Below are positions 52,223 through 60,500 of a stretch of DNA of 64,000 bases, piece by piece; position 1 is the stretch's first letter; each line of letters opens with the position of its first letter. A model generated the notes under the pieces. The model made no database searches. It worked only from the letters and a program-made list of their open reading frames with translations, and had not been told where the DNA came from. This stretch comes from Bacteroidales bacterium UBA5833 (GTDB lineage: Bacteria > Bacteroidota > Bacteroidia > Bacteroidales > Lentimicrobiaceae), in the NCBI GenBank assembly GCA_002433025.1, contig DJGZ01000029.1, positions 1-64,000 of the forward strand, read 5' to 3'. The translations under genes were made by a program, and so were the position numbers.

Positions 52223-52801
52223 ATGAAACGAACAGGGATTCTGATTCTATCTCAATCGCACATAGTACGACTTGGATTGAGGCAATGCCTTTCCGATCTG
52301 AACCTGCCCGTAAAGATTTTTCTGGCAGCCGATCTGTCATCTGCGGCCGACCTTACCGAGAACAATGATATTCAGCTGATCATCGCCGGCGAAGAGTTTA
52401 TAAATGACTCCGGCTTTCCCCAGATTGCCTCCTCAGGCAAACCGGAGAGGATTTTTCTGTTTTCCGGGAAACGCAAGATCCGGGATGAGCAGAATCTTTC
52501 ACTATACATGACCCCTTTTGAAGTTGCATCAATGATTAAACCTATGCTGCAATCTCTGAAAGAAGACGAAAGCATATCTTCTTCTGAAAAAGAACTCAGC
52601 AAACGTGAGAAAGAAGTAGTGAGGCTGCTTGCACTTGGAGCCAGCAACAAAGATATCGCTGAAAAACTGAATCTTAGTTTGCATACGGCGCTGACGCACA
52701 GGAAAAATATCATCAGAAAACTGGGAATCAAAACAGCTGCGGGACTCACTGTATATGCCATCCTGAATGGCATGATTACACTGGAAGAAGCAAATCTGTG
52801 A
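52223..52801 (+). CDS. LuxR-type transcription regulator with degenerate receiver
   Basis: A 192-residue protein. The N-terminal 120 residues have the length and strand pattern of a response-regulator receiver (GILILSQSHIVRLGLRQCL...), but the phospho-acceptor region reads LIIAGEEF, without the usual Asp, and the acidic pair is absent. The C-terminal LuxR helix-turn-helix is intact (LSKREKEVVRLLALGASNKDIAEKLNLS...HRKNIIRKLGI). So it is probably controlled by something other than phosphorylation. It lies ten bases after the hemerythrin-like gene, which it may regulate. Confidence 0.85.
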   Translation: MKRTGILILSQSHIVRLGLRQCLSDLNLPVKIFLAADLSSAADLTENNDIQLIIAGEEFINDSGFPQIASSGKPERIFLFSGKRKIRDEQNLSLYMTPFEVASMIKPMLQSLKEDESISSSEKELSKREKEVVRLLALGASNKDIAEKLNLSLHTALTHRKNIIRKLGIKTAAGLTVYAILNGMITLEEANL

Positions 52802-52818
52802 TTTTTAAGCATACGGCT

Positions 52819-52849
52819 TTTGCAGCCTGACTTCTATTTGGTACATTTG
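52819..52849 (+). promoter_or_regulatory. Promoter of the nucleotide-sugar operon (TTTG-N19-TACATTTG)
   Basis: TTTG at 52819-52822 and TACATTTG at 52842-52849, 19 bases apart, 39 bases before the UDP-glucose dehydrogenase ATG. Confidence 0.7.
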
Positions 52850-52887
52850 CTACTTTCAAATAAACAAGCAGGAAAATTCTTTACTCT

Positions 52888-54216
52888 ATGAAAATCACTA
52901 TAGTTGGAACAGGTTATGTCGGTCTTGTTACCGGAACCTGCTTCTCTGAAGTCGGGATCAATGTTGTGTGTATTGACATTGATCAGAAAAAAATCGACAA
53001 TCTGAAAAAAGGCATCTCCCCGATTTACGAACCAGGGTTGGATGAAATGATTGCCAGGAATACCGAGAAAGGCAGGTTGCATTTTTCAACCGATCTGCCC
53101 AGCTGTGTGAATGATTCGGACGTAATCTTTATTGCTGTAGGTACACCCCCGGATGAAGATGGCAGTGCCGATCTTAAATATGTACTGGATGTTGCCAGGA
53201 CTATTGGCCAGCATATGAATCAATACATTACGGTGGTTACCAAAAGCACCGTACCCGTGGGCACTGCTGCAAAAGTGCGGGCGGCAGTTCAGGAAGAACT
53301 TGATAAGCGTGAACTTGGAATTTCATTCGACGTCGCTTCTAATCCCGAGTTCCTCAAGGAAGGTGATGCCATCAATGATTTTATGAAACCCGACCGGATT
53401 GTTGTTGGGGTTGAATCTGAAAAGGCACAGGAAGTCATGGCCAGGCTCTATAAACCGTTTACCCTTAACGGGCACCCGGTTATTTTTATGGATGTTCCTT
53501 CTGCAGAAATGACAAAATATGCGGCAAATGCCATGCTTGCAACCAAGATCAGTTTTATGAACGACATCGCCAACCTTTGTGAAATCATGGGTGCCGATGT
53601 AAATATGGTCCGCAAAGGTATTGGCAGTGACACGAGAATCGGCAACAAATTTATTTACCCGGGCATCGGATATGGAGGTTCCTGCTTTCCAAAAGACGTA
53701 AAAGCATTAATAAAAACTGCTGATACCGTTGGTTACCCAATGCGGATTCTGAAAGCCGTGGAAGCAGTAAACGACGATCAGAAGTCATTGTTATTCAACA
53801 AATTCATGAACTTTTTCAAAGGGGATGTGAGAGGCAAAACCGTTGCCATCTGGGGCCTGTCATTTAAGCCACAGACCGACGATATGCGCGAAGCCCCGTC
53901 ACTGGTCATTATTGACCACCTGCTGAAACAAGGGTGCAGGGTAAAAGCATACGATCCGGTGGCCATGCATGAATCCAAAAGAAGGATCGGTGATGTGATT
54001 GAATACTGTAAAGACCCTTATGAAGCAACAATTGATTCGGATGCTTTGTTTCTGCTGACAGAATGGACAGAATTCAGGTATCCGAACTGGGTAGTTATCA
54101 GAAAATTGATGAAAAATCCGGTTATCTTTGACGGACGCAACATTTATGATGCGGTTGAACTGAAGTCACTCGACTTTTCATACTTCTGCGTTGGCGTTAA
54201 CACAGAAAAGCCGTAA
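52888..54216 (+). CDS. ugd: UDP-glucose 6-dehydrogenase
   Basis: A 442-residue NAD enzyme oxidising UDP-glucose to UDP-glucuronate. It has an N-terminal Rossmann loop (ITIVGTGYVGLVTGTCFSEVG), then FIAVGTPPDEDGSADL, ASNPEFLKEGDAINDF, the lysine region KYAANAMLATKISFMNDIANLCE, the catalytic Cys in GIGYGGSCFPKDVKAL, and a C-terminal UDP-binding domain (IWGLSFKPQTDDMREAPS). Length matches the family. The product feeds the adjacent UDP-glucuronate decarboxylase 42 bases on. Confidence 0.96.
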   Translation: MKITIVGTGYVGLVTGTCFSEVGINVVCIDIDQKKIDNLKKGISPIYEPGLDEMIARNTEKGRLHFSTDLPSCVNDSDVIFIAVGTPPDEDGSADLKYVLDVARTIGQHMNQYITVVTKSTVPVGTAAKVRAAVQEELDKRELGISFDVASNPEFLKEGDAINDFMKPDRIVVGVESEKAQEVMARLYKPFTLNGHPVIFMDVPSAEMTKYAANAMLATKISFMNDIANLCEIMGADVNMVRKGIGSDTRIGNKFIYPGIGYGGSCFPKDVKALIKTADTVGYPMRILKAVEAVNDDQKSLLFNKFMNFFKGDVRGKTVAIWGLSFKPQTDDMREAPSLVIIDHLLKQGCRVKAYDPVAMHESKRRIGDVIEYCKDPYEATIDSDALFLLTEWTEFRYPNWVVIRKLMKNPVIFDGRNIYDAVELKSLDFSYFCVGVNTEKP

Positions 54217-54258
54217 TTCCGGTTTAATAATTCTTATTCAGGCGATAAAATTCATCAG

Positions 54259-55197
54259 ATGAGAAAGAAAATCCTGGTAACAGGCGGCGCCGGATTCCTG
54301 GGGTCACATTTGTGCGAAAGGCTACTGAACGAAGGCAATGAAGTAGTTTGTCTCGACAACTATTTTACCGGACAAAAGTCAAATGTTGTCCATCTGCTTA
54401 ACAATCCATATTTTGAATTGGTCAGGCATGATGTCACCATGCCCTTCTACATTGAAGTGGATGAAATATACAATCTTGCATGCCCCGCGTCACCCATTCA
54501 TTATCAGTTTAATCCCATCAAAACGGTAAAAACCTCCGTGATGGGCGCCATCAATATGCTGGGGCTGGCCAAGCGCATTAAGGCCAAAATCCTGCAGGCC
54601 TCAACCAGCGAAGTGTATGGGGATCCTCAGATTCATCCTCAAACTGAAAGTTACTGGGGACATGTTAACCCTATAGGTGAGCGTGCCTGTTACGACGAGG
54701 GAAAAAGGGCCGCAGAAACCCTTTTCGTGAACTATCACAAGCAAAACAATGTCAGAATCAAAATCATGCGGATTTTCAACACTTATGGCCCCCGCATGCA
54801 CCCGAACGACGGAAGGGTAGTCTCGAATTTCATTGTTCAGGCGCTGAAAGGAGAAGATATAACCTTATACGGCGATGGACAACAGACGAGGAGTTTCTGT
54901 TACTATTCAGATCTGATCGACGGCATGATCCGGCTGATGAACACAGGCGATGATTTCACCGGCCCGGTGAATGTCGGAAACCCAAATGAATTCACAATTC
55001 GCGAACTGGCAGAAAAAATAATACAGCTTACCGGTTCCGGATCGAAGATTATTTCCCGGCCTCTGCCAAGCGATGACCCCATGCAGCGGCAGCCCGACAT
55101 CACCCTGGCCCGGCAAAAACTGAACTGGGAACCAAAAATTCAGCTTGACGAAGGATTGATGCATACGATAGAATATTTTAAAACCACTGTCAAATAA
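54259..55197 (+). CDS. UDP-glucuronate decarboxylase (UDP-xylose synthase)
   Basis: A 312-residue extended SDR. Rossmann loop VTGGAGFLGSHLCERLL at residue 7, ACPASPIHYQ near 75, the TSEVYGDPQIHPQTESYWGHVNPIGERACYDEGKRAAE region with the catalytic Tyr and Lys, and a C-terminal RPLPSDDPMQRQPDI segment that is specific for the decarboxylase family. It makes UDP-xylose or UDP-4-keto-pentose from UDP-glucuronate supplied by the gene before. The rfbD gene follows after seven bases. Confidence 0.94.
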   Translation: MRKKILVTGGAGFLGSHLCERLLNEGNEVVCLDNYFTGQKSNVVHLLNNPYFELVRHDVTMPFYIEVDEIYNLACPASPIHYQFNPIKTVKTSVMGAINMLGLAKRIKAKILQASTSEVYGDPQIHPQTESYWGHVNPIGERACYDEGKRAAETLFVNYHKQNNVRIKIMRIFNTYGPRMHPNDGRVVSNFIVQALKGEDITLYGDGQQTRSFCYYSDLIDGMIRLMNTGDDFTGPVNVGNPNEFTIRELAEKIIQLTGSGSKIISRPLPSDDPMQRQPDITLARQKLNWEPKIQLDEGLMHTIEYFKTTVK

Positions 55198-55204
55198 GGT
55201 TTAT

Positions 55205-56062
55205 ATGAAGATACTGGTTACCGGGAGCAAAGGACAGTTGGGCAATGAGTTGCAGTTGCTGGCTGCCAAAAGACCTGATCCGGAGTTTATATTTACCGAT
55301 TACCAGGAACTTGACATCACCAGCATAGATGCGGTGAATCGTTTTGTAAAGGAAGCGCGTCCTGACTGGATCATCAATTGTGCGGCATACACTTCTGTTG
55401 ACAAAGCCGAAGCAGAGCCTGAGGCGGCGCAGCTACTCAACGCTGACGGGCCTGGCTACCTGGCCGCAGTTGCTGCATCCTGCGGGGCAAGATTATTGCA
55501 TATTTCCACAGATTATGTTTTTGGCGGCCGGAATTACAGGCCTTACCGTGAAACCGACCCGGCAGCACCAAAAGGAGTGTACGCGGAAAGCAAGGCCAGG
55601 GGTGAAATCAACGTAATGGAAGCAGCTCCGGATTCAATCATTGTCAGAACCTCCTGGCTTTATTCAGCCTACGGTCACAATTTTGTAAAAACCATACTCC
55701 GTACCGGCAGGGAAAAGGGATTACTGAAAGTTGTCGCTGACCAGATCGGATCCCCCACCTGGGCGCATGATCTGGCAATTGCCATACTTAACCTTATCGA
55801 CAAAAACGCAGATGGTGGTTTTTATCATTATTCAAATGAAGGGGTCTGCAGTTGGTATGATTTTGCCAGGACTATAATCGGACTCTCCGGAATTGCATGC
55901 AAAGTTGTCGCGACCGACACGCCCGGATATCCACTGCCTGCTCCGCGTCCTTATTATAGTGTACTTGACAAAAGCAAATACACCGAAATCACGCACTGCG
56001 AAGTTCCATGGTGGTGCGACAGCCTGAAAAAATGCATAGCTTTGCTGAATGAACAGGGCTGA
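55205..56062 (+). CDS. rfbD: dTDP-4-dehydrorhamnose reductase
   Basis: A 285-residue short-chain reductase, the last step of dTDP-L-rhamnose synthesis. Motifs: ILVTGSKGQLGNELQLLA, INCAAYTSVDKAEAEPEAAQLLNADGPGYLA, HISTDYVFGG, YRPYRETDPAAPKGVYAESKARGE (catalytic Tyr and Lys), and RTSWLYSAYGHNFVKTI. The rfbABC genes are not in the window. Its end overlaps the start of a GxxExxY gene by 14 bases. Confidence 0.93.
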   Translation: MKILVTGSKGQLGNELQLLAAKRPDPEFIFTDYQELDITSIDAVNRFVKEARPDWIINCAAYTSVDKAEAEPEAAQLLNADGPGYLAAVAASCGARLLHISTDYVFGGRNYRPYRETDPAAPKGVYAESKARGEINVMEAAPDSIIVRTSWLYSAYGHNFVKTILRTGREKGLLKVVADQIGSPTWAHDLAIAILNLIDKNADGGFYHYSNEGVCSWYDFARTIIGLSGIACKVVATDTPGYPLPAPRPYYSVLDKSKYTEITHCEVPWWCDSLKKCIALLNEQG

Positions 56063-56435
56063 ACTTAACAAACTGCATACCCGCATTTTTGAAGCAGCAT
56101 CAGAAGTCTACTCCGAACTCGGCCAGGGACTTGATGTTCAGATCTATCATACCTGTTTCCTCCATGAACTCAGATTGAAAGGCCTGCTGTTTAAACGGGA
56201 TGTTGCATTTCCCGTTTATTATAAGGGCATCAAAACAAATAAAGAAATTATTGTTGACATACTTGTTGAAAATCAAGCGATTGTGGAGATTCGTTCAGAA
56301 CGGGAAATTTCACTGTTACAGCTGCACTCATTGCAATCGAAACTGAAAATTTCAGGCAAAAGAATGGGAATAATCATTACCTTTAACGCTCCGGGAGTCG
56401 TTGAAGGTTACCGGAAAGTAATGAACAATTTATAG
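56049..56435 (+). CDS. GxxExxY-family protein with degenerate motif
   Basis: A 128-residue protein with the overall profile of the GxxExxY family (PD-(D/E)XK nuclease-like fold): ASEVYSELGQGLDVQIYHTCFLHELRLKGLLF, DVAFPVYYKG, IIVDILVENQAIVEIRSERE. In the namesake motif Gly and Tyr are kept but the Glu is Val, and the usual Lys of the ELK strand is Arg, so nuclease activity is doubtful. Members are often embedded in sugar-nucleotide gene clusters, for reasons unknown. It overlaps rfbD by 14 bases, so it is translationally linked. Confidence 0.82.
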   Translation: MNRAELNKLHTRIFEAASEVYSELGQGLDVQIYHTCFLHELRLKGLLFKRDVAFPVYYKGIKTNKEIIVDILVENQAIVEIRSEREISLLQLHSLQSKLKISGKRMGIIITFNAPGVVEGYRKVMNNL

Positions 56436-56486
56436 CGAAATCAGGTTAGAGCAAACTGATTCAGGAACCGGAAAATCTGACATTAT

Positions 56487-58232
56487 ATGACAATCAAAGA
56501 AGTAGACCCAAAGATTATCGAAAAAGCAAAAGTCTGGCTGGAAGAAGATTATGACCCCGACACAAGAAAATCGGTAAAGGAGATGATGAAAAATGACCCT
56601 GCAGAGCTTGTCGAAAGTTTTTACCGTGATCTTGAGTTTGGCACCGGCGGTTTACGTGGCATCATGGGTGTGGGGACCAACCGTATGAACAAATACACGG
56701 TAGGCGCTGCAACCCAGGGTCTGGCCAATTACCTGAAAAAAGCGTTGATACATGAAAGTGAAATCAGGGCAGCGATTGCGTTTGACTCCCGCAACAATAG
56801 CGGGCTGTTCGCCGGAATCTCGGCTGAAGTGCTGGCCGCCAATGGCATTAAAGTATTTCTTTTTGATTCGCTCCGGCCCACCCCCGAACTTTCATTTGCC
56901 GTCCGTTATCTTAAGTGCCATACAGGCATTGTTGTTACGGCCTCGCACAACCCTAAAGAATATAACGGCTATAAAGTCTACTGGAGTGATGGCGGACAAC
57001 TGGTACCTCCTCATGATAAGAATGTGATTGCCGAAGTGCAAAAGATTGAGTCTGTCAGGGATATAAAGTTTTCAGGCCATTCTGAAAATATTGTCACCAT
57101 TGGCGAAGACATTGACAAGGAATACATCAGCACCCTTGTTTCCTTATCGATCTCACCCGATATAATCAAACGGCAAAGCGATATGAAAATCGTTTACACG
57201 CCGATTCACGGAACAGGTTATAAACTTGTTCCGGAAGCATTGAAAGCATTTGGTTTTACTAACATTCAAACGGTTAAGGAACAGCTTACGCCTGACGGAA
57301 ATTTTCCAACAGTTGTATCCCCGAATCCGGAAGAAAAGGCAGCACTCGAGCTTGCATTGAAACTGGCTAAAAAAGTAAATGCTGACCTGATTCTTGCCAC
57401 GGATCCTGACGGAGACCGCGTTGGCGTCGGAGTAAAAGACAACAATGACAATTACATACTTCTGAATGGGAACCAATCCGCATCCCTACTGATTTATTAC
57501 CTGATCCGTCAGTGGAAGATTAAAGGAAAACTTACCGGAAAAGAGTTTATCGCGAAAACAATTGTAACATCCGAATTGCTGAAGGACATTGCAGTCAGCC
57601 ACGGAGTTGAATCGTACGATGTACTAACCGGCTTCAAATATATTGCTGAAATCATCCGCAGGTTTGAAGGTCAGAAAAAATTTATCGGAGGCGGAGAGGA
57701 AAGTTACGGTTACCTTGTCGGAGATTTTGTGCGTGACAAAGATGCGGTTGCGGCCTGCGCCCTTCTTGCGGAAACAGCTGCCTGGGCGCGCAATATGGGT
57801 ATGTCGATGTATGAAATGCTTATCAATATATATCAGGAGTATGGCTTCTACCTCGAAGATTTAATTTCAATCACTAAAAAAGGCAAATCAGGGGCAGAAG
57901 AGATTCAGGCGATGATGGATGGATACCGGAATTCGCCACCCCGTGAAATCAACAGCATTCCCGTTGAGATAATCAAAGATTACAAACTTCAGAAAGAGTT
58001 CAACCTCATTTCAGGAGATGAAAAACCTATTGAACTCCCCAAATCAGATGTACTTCAGTTTTTCCTGAAGGGTGGCAGCAAAATAACAGTGCGTCCTTCA
58101 GGTACTGAGCCTAAAATCAAGTTTTACTTTGGCGTAAAGGGTCAATTGCCTGACAAATCACAATTTAACGAAGTAAATACCAGAATGCGGGCACGGCTCG
58201 AAGAGATGATTGCTGCCATGAAACTCAAATGA
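56487..58232 (+). CDS. Phosphoglucomutase/phosphomannomutase family (PgcA-like)
   Basis: A 581-residue alpha-D-phosphohexomutase. Key sites: GTGGLRGIMGVGTNRMN, the phosphoserine loop TASHNPKEYNGYKVYW (Ser near residue 153), the metal-binding LATDPDGDRVG near 308, substrate loop GGEESYGYLVGDFVRDKDA, and phosphate-binding RPSGTEPKIKFY near the end. It interconverts hexose 1- and 6-phosphates, here probably supplying glucose 1-phosphate for UDP-glucose and dTDP-sugars. Length is typical of the PgcA class. A bidirectional terminator separates it from argF. Confidence 0.95.
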   Translation: MTIKEVDPKIIEKAKVWLEEDYDPDTRKSVKEMMKNDPAELVESFYRDLEFGTGGLRGIMGVGTNRMNKYTVGAATQGLANYLKKALIHESEIRAAIAFDSRNNSGLFAGISAEVLAANGIKVFLFDSLRPTPELSFAVRYLKCHTGIVVTASHNPKEYNGYKVYWSDGGQLVPPHDKNVIAEVQKIESVRDIKFSGHSENIVTIGEDIDKEYISTLVSLSISPDIIKRQSDMKIVYTPIHGTGYKLVPEALKAFGFTNIQTVKEQLTPDGNFPTVVSPNPEEKAALELALKLAKKVNADLILATDPDGDRVGVGVKDNNDNYILLNGNQSASLLIYYLIRQWKIKGKLTGKEFIAKTIVTSELLKDIAVSHGVESYDVLTGFKYIAEIIRRFEGQKKFIGGGEESYGYLVGDFVRDKDAVAACALLAETAAWARNMGMSMYEMLINIYQEYGFYLEDLISITKKGKSGAEEIQAMMDGYRNSPPREINSIPVEIIKDYKLQKEFNLISGDEKPIELPKSDVLQFFLKGGSKITVRPSGTEPKIKFYFGVKGQLPDKSQFNEVNTRMRARLEEMIAAMKLK

Positions 58233-58250
58233 TTATTTCGGATTCAGCTA

Positions 58251-58287
58251 AAAATTAAAGGCGACCGTTGAGATCGCCTTTAATTTT
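58251..58287. terminator. Bidirectional terminator between phosphohexomutase and argF
   Basis: AAAATTAAAGGCGA (58251-58264) and TCGCCTTTAATTTT (58274-58287) form 14 perfect pairs around a nine-base loop, with A/T runs on both sides suiting both convergent genes. Confidence 0.85.
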
Positions 58288-58305
58288 ATCCACAGAGATC
58301 GGATA

Positions 58306-59307
58306 TCAGCAACCCAGGGTTGCTACCATTACAGCCTTTATGGTATGCAGCCTGTTTTCGGCTTCGTCGAACACCACCGACATTGGTGACTCGAACACAT
58401 CTTCACTTACTTCCATCGCTTCCAGTCCATACTTCCGGAAAACATCCTCACCAATAACAGTTTCGCGGTTGTGGAATGCAGGCAGGCAATGCAGGAATTT
58501 TACGTTGGGGTTACCCGTTTTCTTAACAACATCCATATTCACCTGGTAGGGGCTCAACAGCTTGATACGCTCAGCCCAGACTTCGGCTGGTTCGCCCATA
58601 GATACCCATACGTCGGTGTATAGAAAGTCCACGCCTTTAACCCCTTCTTCAACCGATTCGGTGAGCGTGATTTTTGCTCCGGTTTCTTTGGCAATCCCGC
58701 GACAGGTAGCTACCAATTCTTCATCGGGCCAGCAAGCCCTGGGCGCTGCAGCCCTGAAATCCATACCCATTTTGGCAGCACCTACCATCAGTGAATTGCC
58801 CATATTATTCCGGGCGTCGCCCAGGTAACAGAAGGCAACCTGATGTAAAGGCTTATCGGAGTGTTCCATCATTGTCAGGAAATCCGCCAGTATCTGAGTA
58901 GGATGGAATTCGGTAGTTAATCCGTTCCAAACAGGGACACCGGCATACTTGCCTAACTCCTCAACAATATGCTGGCCATAGCCACGGTACTCTATACCGT
59001 CATACATCCGCCCCAGCACACGGGCAGTATCTTTCATAGACTCTTTCTTACCCATTTGTGAACCTGAAGGTCCGAGATAAGTAACATGCGCTCCCTGATC
59101 AAGGGCGGCAACTTCAAACGCACAACGGGTGCGGGTTGAATCTTTTTCGAAAAGAAGCACAATGTTCTTTCCTTTCAGCCGCTGCTGCTCGGTTCCGGCA
59201 TATTTAGCCTTCTTGAGGTCTACTGACAACTGCAATAAATGCTTAATTTCCTGAGGAGTAAAATCCAAAAGTTTCAGGAAGTTTCTGTTTCTGAGATTAA
59301 ATGCCAT
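58306..59307 (-). CDS. argF: Ornithine carbamoyltransferase
   Basis: A 333-residue enzyme interconverting ornithine plus carbamoyl phosphate and citrulline. Carbamoyl phosphate loop FEKDSTRTRCAFEVAALDQGAHVTYLG, then SMKDTARVLGRMYDGIEYRGYG, VPVWNGLTTEFHPTQILADF and the ornithine loop HCLPAFHNRETVIGEDVF. Next to carbamate kinase, it likely runs toward citrulline phosphorolysis, making ATP; biosynthetic use cannot be excluded. arcA (arginine deiminase) is not within the window. It lies 33 bases after arcC on the same strand. Confidence 0.95.
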   Translation of the reverse strand: MAFNLRNRNFLKLLDFTPQEIKHLLQLSVDLKKAKYAGTEQQRLKGKNIVLLFEKDSTRTRCAFEVAALDQGAHVTYLGPSGSQMGKKESMKDTARVLGRMYDGIEYRGYGQHIVEELGKYAGVPVWNGLTTEFHPTQILADFLTMMEHSDKPLHQVAFCYLGDARNNMGNSLMVGAAKMGMDFRAAAPRACWPDEELVATCRGIAKETGAKITLTESVEEGVKGVDFLYTDVWVSMGEPAEVWAERIKLLSPYQVNMDVVKKTGNPNVKFLHCLPAFHNRETVIGEDVFRKYGLEAMEVSEDVFESPMSVVFDEAENRLHTIKAVMVATLGC

Positions 59308-59340
59308 GTTATAATTGTTTTAATGGTTTCCAAATAGTGA

Positions 59341-60285
59341 TTAAACGATAACGATCCGGGTTCCGCCATTATCAATACCAAGTTTATCCGTGCTTGTAAT
59401 GATGGCATCCTTACCGCTTCCCTCCACAAAGGTTATAGCAGCCCTGATTTTGGGCGCCATACTGCCTTCTGCAAACTGCCCCTCTTCAAGATAGCGTTTG
59501 GCTTCTGCAATCGTCATGCGATCGAGCTCTTTCTGCTGCGGAGTATTGAAATTAATACAGACTTTAGGCACATCGGTCAGAATGAAAAACTTGTCAGCTC
59601 TGATGTGCACTGCAAGCAGGGACGAAGCAAGATCCTTGTCAATTACGGCATCAATCCCCTGCAACTTATTTTCTTCAACATAAAATGCAGGAATTCCGCC
59701 TCCACCAACAGCAATAACGATCTGCCCTGCGCGTGCAAGCGATTCAATTGACTTCTGATTGCTGATTACCAATGGCTTGGGACTGGCAACAACTTTACGG
59801 TAGCCCCTGCCACGAGGGTCGGCCGCAAATTTGGCTCCCGTTTCTTCTGTTATCCTTTCAGACTCTTCTTTTGTGTAATAAGGTCCAACTGGCTTGGTCG
59901 GATTATTAAACGCAGGGTCGTCCTTATCTACCAAAACCTGGGTTATGATGGAAATAATATCTCTGTCCAGATCATTGGCCATCATTACGTTTCGCAACTG
60001 CTGCTCAATTATATAACCAATAAATCCCTGCGAATATGCAACCGCAATGTCCAGTGGCATGTCCGGCAACCCATACAATTTATGCCCGGCGGTATTGGCA
60101 AGCAGAATATTTCCCACCTGTGGCCCGTTACCGTGTGTAATTACTAAATTATAATTTGACCGGATAAGCGTTAACAGCCGCTCTGCTGTTTCGTACACAT
60201 TTGTCTCCTGATCATCAATTGTTCCTTTCTGGTCACTCCTGAGCAACGCATTGCCTCCCAGGGCCACTACAGCTAATTTCTTCAT
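59341..60285 (-). CDS. arcC: Carbamate kinase
   Basis: A 314-residue enzyme transferring phosphate from carbamoyl phosphate to ADP. Visible motifs: VALGGNALLRSDQKGTIDDQ, LVITHGNGPQVGNILLAN, PLDIAVAYSQGFIGYIIEQ, KVVASPKPLVISNQKSI, VIAVGGGGIPAFYVEE, IDKDLASSLLAVHIRADKFFILTDV and EGSMAPKIRAAITFVE. All standard. First gene of a two-gene catabolic unit with argF, driven by the promoter at 60311-60340. Confidence 0.96.
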   Translation of the reverse strand: MKKLAVVALGGNALLRSDQKGTIDDQETNVYETAERLLTLIRSNYNLVITHGNGPQVGNILLANTAGHKLYGLPDMPLDIAVAYSQGFIGYIIEQQLRNVMMANDLDRDIISIITQVLVDKDDPAFNNPTKPVGPYYTKEESERITEETGAKFAADPRGRGYRKVVASPKPLVISNQKSIESLARAGQIVIAVGGGGIPAFYVEENKLQGIDAVIDKDLASSLLAVHIRADKFFILTDVPKVCINFNTPQQKELDRMTIAEAKRYLEEGQFAEGSMAPKIRAAITFVEGSGKDAIITSTDKLGIDNGGTRIVIV

Positions 60286-60310
60286 AAAAGTCTGGTTGGT
60301 TAATTTTGGA

Positions 60311-60340
60311 CAAAAGTAAATACTTTTTAATGATTGGCAA
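60311..60340 (-). promoter_or_regulatory. Promoter of arcC-argF (TTG-N19-TACTTTTG)
   Basis: Minus-strand TTG at 60338-60340 and TACTTTTG at 60311-60318, exactly 19 bases apart, 26 bases before the arcC ATG. Confidence 0.72.
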
Positions 60341-60488
60341 GCCCCCGAATTTTATCTAAAGCTAACTAAATTAAATCGTTAAATCTAGATATCTTATAAA
60401 ACCGATTTTGATAAACGGTCTGCATCCAGAAAATCATTGCCGAATATAGGAGAGTTTCCGGCAACCTGCTACACGTCAAACCAATCCG

Positions 60489-60496
60489 TAACTTTG
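60489..60496 (+). promoter_or_regulatory. -7 promoter element (TAACTTTG) of the DMT gene, possible leaderless start
   Basis: TAACTTTG ends four bases before the ATG at 60501. As transcription normally starts about five to seven bases downstream of the box, the mRNA would begin at or next to the start codon. Confidence 0.45.
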
Positions 60497-60500
60497 TAAA

